Origin: Lineus longissimus
Taxonomy: Eukaryota > Nemertea > Pilidiophora > Heteronemertea > Lineidae
Reading direction: 5' to 3'
Length of the DNA: 64,000 nt
Assembly: GCF_910592395.1 (NCBI RefSeq)
Contig: NC_088314.1
Span: 15,537,998-15,601,997, forward strand
In this document: in pieces, positions 13,001 through 25,000 of the stretch
How the letters are laid out: the number at the start of each line of letters is the position of its first letter
Numbering within the stretch: the first letter of the stretch is position 1
Notes under the pieces: model-generated
What the model saw: only the letters and a program-made list of their open reading frames with translations
Database searches by the model: none
Told to the model about the DNA's origin: nothing
Position numbers and translations under genes: made by a program

Positions 13001-16000
13001 GGTCTAGATTTTCTTTATACATGGTCAGGCCACTCGATCAAAAAATGTCAAACTCATCGATTTCATTAGAATGGTGATGGATAATATGTAGTCCGTGAGA
13101 CCATGGAGATTTGTTTAGCATTGTAAGTACAAACTGCTCCAGCCTGGGAATGGTGGTGGTGGTGGTGGTTGGACCCACAAACAGCCATTAAATCCTCTAC
13201 TTAATCCACTTAATCCACTTAAGATACCCCAATTAGTGCTAGTGCCCTTAGTGGTTAGGAATCAAGATCCACCATTTTTGAACCACAAGTTATGTACCTT
13301 ATCCTCTGAAGAACGCCCGTAGTTAATGCTAATGAGCACTTTCATTAGCATAATTCAATAAACCAATGGAAAAAACCCTATGCCAAAATTTGTATCAGGG
13401 TGGCTTGACTAAGGAATATTCATTCTTACGTGTCAAATCGTGTACTGAGTCCACTTAAGAACGGGTCAAGGTCTAGGTCAGCAACACATGCTTGACATAG
13501 GGTACGATCGAGTACAAAACTGAAACAAATGTTTAAATGTTCCTTTTGAGGCATTTGGAATCAAGATCCACCATTCTTTAGTTTCAACTTGCGTTCTTAA
13601 TACACTTTCAACACTGCCATGTATAATGTGAGCACTTTAATTAGTATGATTGAGTGTATCAATAATGAAACTTTGCCCAAAATATCTCCCTGTAAGGGTA
13701 CCCTAACTAAGGATCAGTCAACTCATGTACCGAGTACACTTAAGAATGGATCAAAGGTGATCTTTCTACCAAAACTATTGAAAAGTTTTTCAAAAACTCC
13801 ATGCAAAATACAGTATTCAAAATCGAAGTAAAACTTCAATTTTGGGTACTGGCCCTGGCCCTACCTCAGACTGGTACAGATGATGCATGTAACATTAGAA
13901 TGGCTATTTGTGAGTCCAACAGCCCCCCCCCCCCCCCACCCCTCAATAATGAAACTTTGCCCAAAATATCTCCCTGTAAGGGTACCCTAACTAAGGATCA
14001 GTCAACTCATGTACCGAGTACACTTAAGAATGGATCAAAGGTGATCTTTCTACCAAAACTATTGAAAAGTTTTTCAAAAACTCCATGCAAAATACAGTAT
14101 TCAAAATCGAAGTAAAACTTCAATTTTGGGTACTGGCCCTGGCCCTACCTCAGACTGGTACAGATGATGCATGTAACATTAGAATGGCTATTTGTGAGTC
14201 GCACAGCCCCCCCCCCCCCACCCCCCGGCCCACCCTCACCCCCCCCCCCCCCCCCACCACCACCACGATATTCCCAGCCTCGAATATTTTGTACTCACAT
14301 TCCTAAACAATTCTCCATGGGCTCCCGGCTTAATAATGAGTATTTATAATACATACGTGAAAACGATTGGGAACTTGACCAAAAAAAGCCGACTTCGTTA
14401 CTTTCTGGATCTGTAAAGTTAATGATTGTGAAATCAGATACACATGTACATTCTTTCAACGTTATCGAACGCTTTTGAGAAGTCAATAAAGAAGAAGTGG
14501 GTGGACTTTTCTATTTCTTACAACTGTAGTAAAACTGTATGGTCCTCACAACATCATTTTCGCCAAGCATTTTAAATTCATTACATATAGCATTCGAAAA
14601 AGGAATCGGGGATCAAAGAGGCGAAAAGCTGTCTATTCGTCCATTGAACCAGGAATACCGCACATAGTACAGCCGCATCACGAAATCATTGCGCCAAACA
14701 CATTTTGGTTGATTGGAGGCATATCTCTGTTGCTCTACCTCACTTAAGCCTTTCTGCATACATGTATTAAGCTAATTCGATTGGTAGACTTGGCACGGAC
14801 ATAGGAACACATCTTTTTAATAAGATCTACCTTTGGCCGATTTTGAAACTTTAGAGTGAGACCTAAGTCCTCTTTATCAAGAAAAGTTTTTTTAAACATA
14901 GGACGTGATATTTTGTTTCGAGTTTATTTTATTCTTTATGCACTCCGGGGTATTGAATTAAAACTCCCGAAATCAGGACCAATTTGCCTCCGTGTTGGTC
15001 CCTTTCGGTCCATTTCGGTCCTTTTCATTGAATCATTGCGCCCTGGATTCCTCATCAGCAAAGTCCGAAATGGGAATATTTTTGGAATTTGATTAGCAAC
15101 TTTCTACAATTTACTGCAATTTTTATAGCATGACAAAATAATACCCCTTCTTCTAAAAAGCCCAAAGCAAATTAGTGGTGTTGTACTATATTGTGTACAT
15201 TTGAGGCTTGCAGTTTTCTGATAGCGTATACATAGGGAGAGAAAATAGGAGCAGTTTGTGACGTACATGTATTCGACGGTCACCAGCCTACTCATATGAT
15301 ATCCATGTTACCGCATAACAAAGGTATATCTCGAGGTTAGACAGTTAACGTCGTCCGGCATCCGTACTTGAAGGAATTCGAGTCATCTCATTGTCGAAAT
15401 AGAACAGGAAAAAAAAGTTAGGGTTAAACAGCACTGCAATCAAAGAGCTCTTTAAATGATAGGAATGGCGAACACTTGCCATTGGGTCTTCTTTGCTAAA
15501 TTTACCTGTTGAAGATTTAAATCCAGCCAACTCGGACGCCATGTTTGGGGATGTGGAAATGTTCTCGGATGTGTTTTCTAAAACTGCTCTCTTTTCTCTG
15601 GTTGACTGTTCTGTTTGAGTAAGACGAAAATAGTATTAGCAAAGCGATTTACATTATTCCCCAGTCTAAGCTAAAGCAATTCTGGTGGAACCCAGACGAG
15701 CTTCAACCTGATCTTTTCCGACTCGGTTGAGTTGGGCATGTAAGGCAACGAGACATGCCTAAAGTCTCTCGCTGACAGTGGGGATCGACCCCAGGGACCT
15801 CTTGACCGCGTGTTAGAGACCCGAGGCACTACACCACCGCGGTAATAGTTCATATATTGTAGAGTGCAAAGGTTTTATATTATCACGCGCCTGGAGTCAC
15901 GTGTACGTCAGTTTGTTAGGTTCATGTGCAGGGGGTTTATTCAAGATGAAAGTTTATACACCTGAATGAATGAATGTAAATTAAAAACATTAAAACAATG

Positions 16001-19000
16001 TTTCGGAATGACCCGTGACTCGGTAACTGGATCAGCCAACAACGCGCTACCACTCAGCCATCGGGTTTACCACGATGGGCGCCTTATATTAAAACATAAC
16101 ATTCAAGCATATTCTTCTCAGATAACAATGGCCTCCATTGCACGTGTATTGTATTATGTTGTGTATTTCAGAACTTTTTCACAATGCATAGTATTTTGTA
16201 CAACTTCTAACAAATTTCTCTTTAAATCCTTGTCGAGGTAAATAATTCATTTTATCATACAACTGTGTTTACAATGCTGCTTTCACTATTCGAGTAACAA
16301 TCGTTTTGTCAACGGTCACCAAAGCGTCTAAACGTTCTTATGATAATCGCATTACTTTATGTAATGACGAACTGGACACACCAGGATTTTCGACTCTCGT
16401 TGTGAGTACGATTTGGACTTACATCGCCAGGTATCAATCAATTCTTTTGTCACAATAGTGATAATCAAATACAACCTGTTAGAACAGAACAGGACCATGA
16501 CGTCCTCTCATTTGTCAAAATAGACAAATGGCACGTGCGCGGATAAACAATATTACGTTGCTAGCAAAACATCAACTTGCAACAATTCATCATGCTTGAT
16601 TTTAACTTGACAAGTGAAGTCACGGGAGCAAGATGTCAAGGGTGGTTTTGAGCATTTTGATTGGCTTCGGGCATCACCCAGGCCTGCTTTATATCGGCTT
16701 GACTTGGATTGAATCGTCCAATTATGCTAAGGAGACTAATCAAAAGAGCTTTCATTTTAACCACAAATAACATTCTTCTCTCCTTCACTTCAGGTAAGCA
16801 AACATTTCATTACGATTTTTGATAATTTATAACACCAGCCCTTTCTGTCTAATTGAACTACACGTATACACCTTTCCAGAAATTGGGCGCTGAGTGTCCG
16901 AAATAGTGATGTCATAAGGGGAAACTAGGCCTTATGGTGGAGGGACAAAGGAGATAGTCATGGTTGACCAACACACTTGAATGCCTTTAATGACGGACAA
17001 GGGGGGAAAAGTTAGTTCCAATGCAAGCCACCAATTTCGGGAAGCATGTATAAAGCATGGATTTTGGTAGTTTATTTAATTTTCATGAAACGTCACATTT
17101 AAGACTTGAAATAACATTTCTGCCAATATTTATTGTGGCTATACATGCATGCATGATAGGTAACTACCCGGTAGCTTGTATGATATTTACATAGACAATG
17201 AGTAAACATCTTGTAAGACGTAAACTTATAAATTCTACTCTATGTAATCAGAGTATTTCAAGACTCTGATGTAATTTCAATGACTGTATTGCTTTGTGTT
17301 TTTTCTGTACATTTATGTTGTAGTTTGAGATTATGCTGGGGATCGAGACTAATCAAAATAGCCTTCCGTTTAACTGCACATGACAATCTTGTCTCCTTTA
17401 CTTCAGATTAAAACATAGTAAAGTCCACTATATAAGATACTTGTATCACGAACACGACGAAGGGAGTTTCAGTCTATTCATATATAGGTAATGTCACCCG
17501 CAGCACAATACATGTAGTTCTTAATAAATCGTTGCTCCTCAATTTTTGCCGGAGTTGAATTAGCAATTGTTTTGATTTAGACTTGATCGAGTGTTACTGG
17601 GAGTTTCTGAAACCTGGGGCGCTGCTCAATAGACTGATAGTATACCTCAACAACTGTATGGATTATTGTTTAATATTTTTAGAGAGTTATAGGATATACA
17701 CCACTTAAAAATTTAGCCGAGAACGTGCGAAAATGACCTTTCACACAGGTTCAGCCAGGACGAAAATATCAGTTATCTAAAGGGATGAAGGCCAAAACGA
17801 AAACGAAGGTCCGTTATTGGGACCGACAAACTCATAAATGACAGAAAAATGAAATTAATGGCCGGTTTTGATAGGAACCAATAAACAGTGGTAACTTGAA
17901 TACAGTGAATTTTGTGATGTTAATATACCCAGTCACGTCGATCAGTTCGCATACTTTTACTCCAAAAGTTTGGAGATTGATGCTATGATGGAATAAAAAC
18001 ATGCTTCATTTTGTTCTGATTTAATTTTTCGGACTTAATTGGTATTTATGGACGCTTAAATGGACTCAAGTTGCCAGATGAAAATTGAATTTGATCTTGC
18101 AGAAATTGTGCAATATTCTAAGCAGTTTGTATTAACTATAATTTGATTGGGTAAGTACTGTAGAAAAGAAATTTTTGTCGCGTTGAGTTAGTACCAATAT
18201 TGACGAAGTTATTGCAGTTTTTGAAACCGAGCCGCAAAACGTAACATTAACTGATGATCAAAACCCCTTCCAAACTACCGTGGTGACGTCATATTTGTAG
18301 ACGTTTCACGAGTAATCCCCGTGATATGCCTCCCCTTTGCCGGCATTGATCGCTTATGGATAAGTGGTCCCCCTTGCCGAATTCATACTCTTACTTAATC
18401 GGCGCGAAAATTAATCAAACGCAGATCCCCTGCAATCACCAATGATCGCGCATCGGAGTAGGAATTCGGCTTTAGGCTCTCGAAAGGGAGCCCAATAATC
18501 AGTAGCATTGCAATGTAGGTCCTACCTTCTGTAACTCCTCCAGAAAGTATGGTTGCTTTTGCTGACGAGCTTGGTACGCTTCGACTTCCAATTGAAGCTG
18601 TTTTTTTCTTACTTATGTGCCCTGGCACTGGTCCTGGATAGTAATCAAGACAGCACAATTACATGTACATCAATAACAAAATGATAGCATAATACTTCAG
18701 ATAGCGTCAAAAATTGATTGTCGATCAGTGGCGCTTTACAAGAGATACAATTAAACATGCGCAAGCACATAAATAAATGAAATGGCCAGGGCCAAGGAGG
18801 ATACCGCGGTGACGTCATATCACTTGATCACATCCCATATTAGTGATCGCTATGGCCAATCAGATTCAGTCTACTGACAGCACAAGCACTGAACACATTT
18901 CCACGTCCCACTGTCTGGTGCGCTCCTGTACACAAAAACACCAAAATACATGAAATATTGCAATACCTAGTATGGATTCTTCCTGTGTAAAATAAAATTT

Positions 19001-22000
19001 ACAGAGCAGATTAACTTCCACGAATAAAAAAGACGTTTGGCGTGGCCAAAGTGCGGAAATAATGTCTCCGCTAAAATATACTACGAAATACACTAGATTT
19101 CGTTCTAGTGTCCGAAAATGCATGATCTTACAGGGGCGCTAACTCGACAATTAGAGGGGATCTATGGGGATCTATGCGAGTTTTAGGTCCTACAGGTCTC
19201 GAACTTGTAAAATCTGTAAACATGCCTCCAAATCCCATTATGATAATGAAGAGATTGCCCCATAGCTGGGAGACTGTTTTGAAACCATCGCTAATTTTGG
19301 AAGATCGGTGCCCGGCTATTTGGTTTTAAAAACCCTATTTTTCCCCATCAAAACAGCACTTTTCATTATTCAAATAATAACTTATTGTCTGAAGACTTAT
19401 TTCATAGCAGAAAAGTACTAATAACTCTGATTTGATGCGAAAAATCTAACTTTGTTTGATGACTTGATTTTCCCTTGGCCGTGGATCGAGTTTGTTTACA
19501 ATATTCAGCGCAATCTTGGAAAAGCCGTGACGTCACCGCGGTATCCTCCTTGGGCCAGCGCCAGCCAAATTAGTCGATATACATGTAGGCAGATTAAAAA
19601 TTAGGTCACTGCGTCAAAATCCAAGATGGAAAACGCCTTGCATGTTGAAATCTCGGGAGTGCGAGTTTTCACGGCTTTTTCAGAAACCAGGAATATGTGT
19701 GATGTATCCTTGCTAGACGTAGCTACCATAAAAATTTGAAAAAATTCAAACTAGTATTAAATGAGTTATTGCATTTTTTCACTCTATGCTTGGCTCCCTG
19801 ATGGCCAAAGCATGCATCATGAGGCCACGATTCGGTGTGAGTAGTGGTACCAATTGGTGCTTGTGTACCAAGTTACTGTTCAGTATTTTCAGCGGTTACA
19901 AAAGGTGCCACCCATGTCTAACGCCGATGGACGTCGACGGACGCTGCGCTATGACAAAGGCGCACCGTACAGGTGAGCCAAAAAAAACAACTGTATCCCC
20001 ATCAGCTTGTAACATATCCAGCGACATGGATACAGTAAATTCGAACACCCTGGTACATTGGATATAGTTTTATAGAATGCAGACAATATGGAAAATAATG
20101 GAAAACGAACGGGATAGAAACACACCTGTTGGAGACCAGGAATGGGGGGTGACTTGTAATTGTCTGGGACTGAGACCGCTTTTTGCATACGTCGCCCACG
20201 CTTCAGGTTTTTTTCTAGAGGTGGGTACTTCTAGAGGTTGACTCGGTTGATGACTTGAGGCAGCTGCGAAGAATAAAGAAACGATCAGGCATGTTATTGC
20301 TGTCAAAAATCATGAAATAAATAACCCCTTGATGAATATGTGAGAGGGTTGTGTTTGATACTCTATCATCATTAGGTTATTGTTTCAGTGTATCCAAAGA
20401 GCCACTGCCACCCTTTTGGAATTAGCTGACTTGGAGAGGCAAGAGGTGTTCGGAGATGTTGTAGTTTCTTCCACGGGGTGACCGCAGAAAAAGTGAACAC
20501 ACAAAACCAAACTCTTGTACTAAGATGAACACAACGAAGTCTGCTTTGTTTTTGTTGGCATAAAACGGGTGGTCCTGAGCATAAATCACTGAGCGGTGAA
20601 TGGCTTGAAGATTATGCCGCGGAGATCATGTCTTTAAAATCACATAATAATAGAAAACTCGCCAATTAACCTACAAATCGTCCTTCAAAGTAGCAACGTG
20701 ACTTGTTGATTTCGCGGTTAGAAATTTAAGGCACTTTGATGATCACATTTCCTCTCGCAGATACGTTGAGCATTCTGACTCGGTGACAGAAAATGCCCTT
20801 CAATGTATAGTTTCGTTAAAACAGAGGCTTTCAAATAAAAAAGTCTGGACTCAGCAAGTTTCTTTTTATCCCACAGCTCTCTCAGGAAATTTACTGGAAG
20901 CCGTGATGAAGCCCATCAAGCTACAAACTGAGTTCGAGCGTTTTTTTAGAACGACCAATAATTCGATGAACACTCTGCAAGTACATGCAGCATACCTAAC
21001 ATTTGACGGGTAACAAATAAATTGTTGAATTATTTTGATGTGAACGATCGTGCAGAACAGTTCAGTCAGTTGTGTTAGTAAATTTTGATGAGCTGCTAAT
21101 TACCAAACAAAACTATAATCAAGCTGCAATTGAGCAGCGTGCACTCACTGATCGGTTTCTCCCTACTCTTTCTTGCACCTTGCGCTTCATCATACGATTC
21201 TTCTAGGTCTTCAATGAGATGTTCGTTTTTAGTGTCTTCCAAACATTCTTTGAACTTGGTCCAATCCTTCTTTGGGCGCTTCATGATTTTATCAATAAGA
21301 CACCGTATCTTATCATCTTCGTGTTGAAGTTCCTGAAACGCAATGGCAGAATGGGAGAATGGTGAAGTCAGTGTACGTTGGTTTCGATTGAATGTGATAT
21401 TGCTTGAATCGCACACAGTGCATACCATTATATTTCAAAAGCTTTTGTTGGCTCCGTTTGGGTGAAGTGAAGAATAAAATAACAAAGCCTTGACGCCACT
21501 CTACAGGGTGGCCCACAGATATTTTCCCTCACACAATGGGTACACAATAGAATTCTACTGTCCAAAGGAAAAAAATTCTGGGCCACCCTGTAGTCTTACC
21601 CAAACTAAACGACGGTAGCACCTCTACAGGGTGGCCCACAGATATGTTCCCTCACACAATGGGTACACAATAGAATTCTACTGTCCAAAGGAAAAAAATT
21701 CTGGGCCAGCCTGTAGTCTTATCCAAACTAAACGACGGTAGCACCTCCAGCTCATTTTAGGGCCATTACAGCTATTTACAAAGGAATAGGACCAATTGTA
21801 AATAACCATGTATTTCAATCAATAGCCTTGCATAACGTTGCCTGGCTGAATGATTACAGGCCATGGCGATTTAGCGGATCCTGCGGATTCTGCGGATTCT
21901 GCGGAATCTGGTCTGCAGTGGATTGGTATCCGGTCGTTTCGCTCCCTGACGTTTTCGCCCCCAGCATTTTCGCCCCCAAACTTAGCCTAATACTATTAGG

Positions 22001-25000
22001 CCCCACGTGGTGGCGCTGAAGGTGGCCGCTGCTGTGATGTAATGTAATCAAGCCAAATCAAGAGAGTGTCTGAGAGTCACTCTACCCAAAAATTAGTCGT
22101 TTCGCCTCCTGGGACTTGGGGTGGTTTAAAGATCGTTGCCAGGATCTCGAGCTTGTCACCTAGTCATCGCATGATCTTGCTGGCTGTTTGGTCATCAAGA
22201 GTGGGATGATTGACTCGGGTGGACGTTTTAGAAAAATCTTTTATTTATTATCATGAGAGTGGGAAATTCTCTGTTTAAACTGATTTGTCATCTGGGAGTC
22301 CTGGACATCATCAGTCATCATGTGACTTGAATATCTTAATGATGGATCATCAAGGCAATCGTTGCTCGTGCACAATTTTGCAATTGTAAAATAAAGAGAG
22401 ACGTGTCAACCAGGCCAGTGTAGAAGTTTAAAATGTCCCCTGGAAAAAGTGTCCGTCGCTATTGTATTCTGCACGATATTAACAAATTAACGAATGAGCG
22501 AAAATGACGTGTGTTTTTCGGGTGCGTAACGACTTACACGATTACGGGCCAACTCGGCCTGGGTTATAGATCACGGTCAATGGTCTCATTAGGGAGGTTT
22601 TTTTTGTTATTCATGCGCGGCCAAGCCCTAACCGTAGTTCCTAAAATCATTGATTTCTCGGTCCTTACAGTATGTCAGTGTTGATTCAGCAGTTGTTTTG
22701 GCAAATACATGTTTTTTTTGGAGTTTCTGAAACCTAGATCGCTACTCAATAGGCGGCTAACAAGAAACTACGCATTTATACTGTTGTTGCCGACGTATGT
22801 GTACACTGAACTTGGGATGTGCGTCGGCCCCGTGTTGAAATGCCGTCCAGTGCCAGTTGGGACGTTTTTCGCTGATTTGTGCGAAATTCAACATATCTCA
22901 ACAGTTCAATGGTTGACCCTCGATTTTTTTTGGATTTTTGTGTAGCGTAAGCAACTGTCTTTCATGGGAGAATGGTCACTGTAAGAATTATTCGGGAAGA
23001 AATGTATAATATTTAGGGTTTTTCGTGATTGTCCGGCCCAATTGGCAATATTGCCATTTGGGATGGTGAACAGAGCTAGAAGCAAATGTGACGCTTATGA
23101 TTTATTTAAAGAAATAAAATGCCCGATTTAACATCCCGCAGAATCATGGGAATCGGGCGTTTCCAGTGATATAGGACACAAATGGGTTGTCCTCATGCAT
23201 TCACTTTGGAAACGCATTTTAAAATAGATGTTACGTCCTGTTAATGGGGCACGTCATCATCGCGTACATTTGGGAAAAACTCCCTCACGAGACCAATGTG
23301 GAAATCGTCTGATAATAGAATGCAGACATTTTTTTCATGCATGTTGGGGTTTTTCCGAAATGCTTGATAATCTTAGCGGTTTAGACAATTTAACAGTTAT
23401 GAAATATTACAAATATTTATTATAAGGATAATTTATCATAATATCGATATTCTCGAGCTGTTTTTATGCTGATTCCGCCCAGATTCCGCAGGTTCCGCAG
23501 AATCCGCAGGATCCGCTAAATCGCCATGGCCATGATTACATGACACTGGTATTACAAGGATCTATGACATCTGACCAGAGCAAAGAACCAATTTGACTGT
23601 TATCTCTGCTGCAGGCTTGTTATCTGTTGAATTATTTCTGAAATCCATCATGAGCAGAAAACCACATCTGACATCAGTTCAAAGGGCCCAAATTGTCACA
23701 TTGCGTAATGAGGGATACTCAGAATGGCAAATTAGTGCCAACTCTATTGCCAAATTTGATAATGATGCCTCATATTCGGACAATAAGAATAATTCTTTCA
23801 TTTGAAGTTTAGTTTTTAGCTCGCTACAGGTGATTTTTTTTTCAGACAGCTGGTGACCTTTGAGATCACCCCTCATAGTAAGCAATACAGTCAATCAGGG
23901 TCTTTATGGCCAACTCAGCTCATACACGAAGGATTGGCGGTCTTTATCAAAGGTTATGGAATGGATAAAAAAAATAACGTAAAAATCCTAAGCAAAAATG
24001 TGCATTTGTCATGACAATCGAACACACTCTATGGAATTGCAAGTGCCAAAAAATGATGGTCATAAAGCACAGTTCATGGGCTCATTTGAATTTTTGAAAA
24101 GGCGCATGAAATAAAGGTTTATAACATGGTCTTGGGGATTAAAGTATCACCATCCCTTGGGTGGTTCCTGCCCCTCAGGCAAACTGGCATGACAAGTGCT
24201 AACAAGATATTCCAATGGATAAACTAAAGAGCAAATGTTGAACGTTAATTGAAAATTAAAAACAAATTGTTTTAATAACTTGGTTTTAATTTCATTGTTC
24301 AGCAAATTAGTGCATTTTGCATGAGTGGTTTTCTTTTGCAAATAGCTGTACATTTAAAAAGCGTTCCGAGCACATTAGATTGTTATATAACTCTTCGGCG
24401 TTTGGTATCAACCCATTCAATCGCTTCACCACTGGTTGACCTTTGTAACACAATAGAAAATAAACGAGGCCCTCCCATTACAGTGATGGAGGGGTACACT
24501 CGATCGGATAAAAATAAGAAATGTGGGCCTTACACCCCTAAAATGAACTAATCTTTTGTCTGTTTCTTTTGAGTCGTCATTTCCTCTCTCCAGATTAGCA
24601 CGTAATTTTCTTACTTTACCCACCGTGTTTTAATACGAGAGTGATTAATTGTCAAACTGGTGCTGCCGCTTGTTGAACTATTTCGATCCCGGGGAATTGT
24701 GCGACGTGACTCTCAGATCCCGGCGATTCACCCTAAATTACAGGTTTTCAAAAGATCAAGAAGCAAAGACCAACTCATCATGCCCCAGAGGGTGCTTGAA
24801 TTAGCTTCAAGATGATGATAGAAAGTCATTTGTGAGGAAAAACGCCAAACGATGATACTGGAATGTGCCAGAAAAAACTCCCCAGATTCAATACGATTCT
24901 TGATCGAGGGCAAGCTATCAGAAACTCTGCCCTGATGATGGTAGTTACATTCAGGACCGTTCAGATACGCAATCGTTTTTATGTTGATAGAATGTTTGGT

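Larger units (their letters stand above)
21851..23538. mobile_element. Foldback-like inverted pair with CTGCGGATT units
   Basis: The left arm (about 21851-21917) reads CCATGGCGATTTAGCGGATC followed by tandem CTGCGGATT units. The right arm (about 23468-23538) is its reverse complement, with three to four units. The arms are short (about 65 bp) and 1.6 kb apart, and the interval holds a separate repeat (22582-23294). The second of four inverted arrays of this style in the window. Confidence 0.6.
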
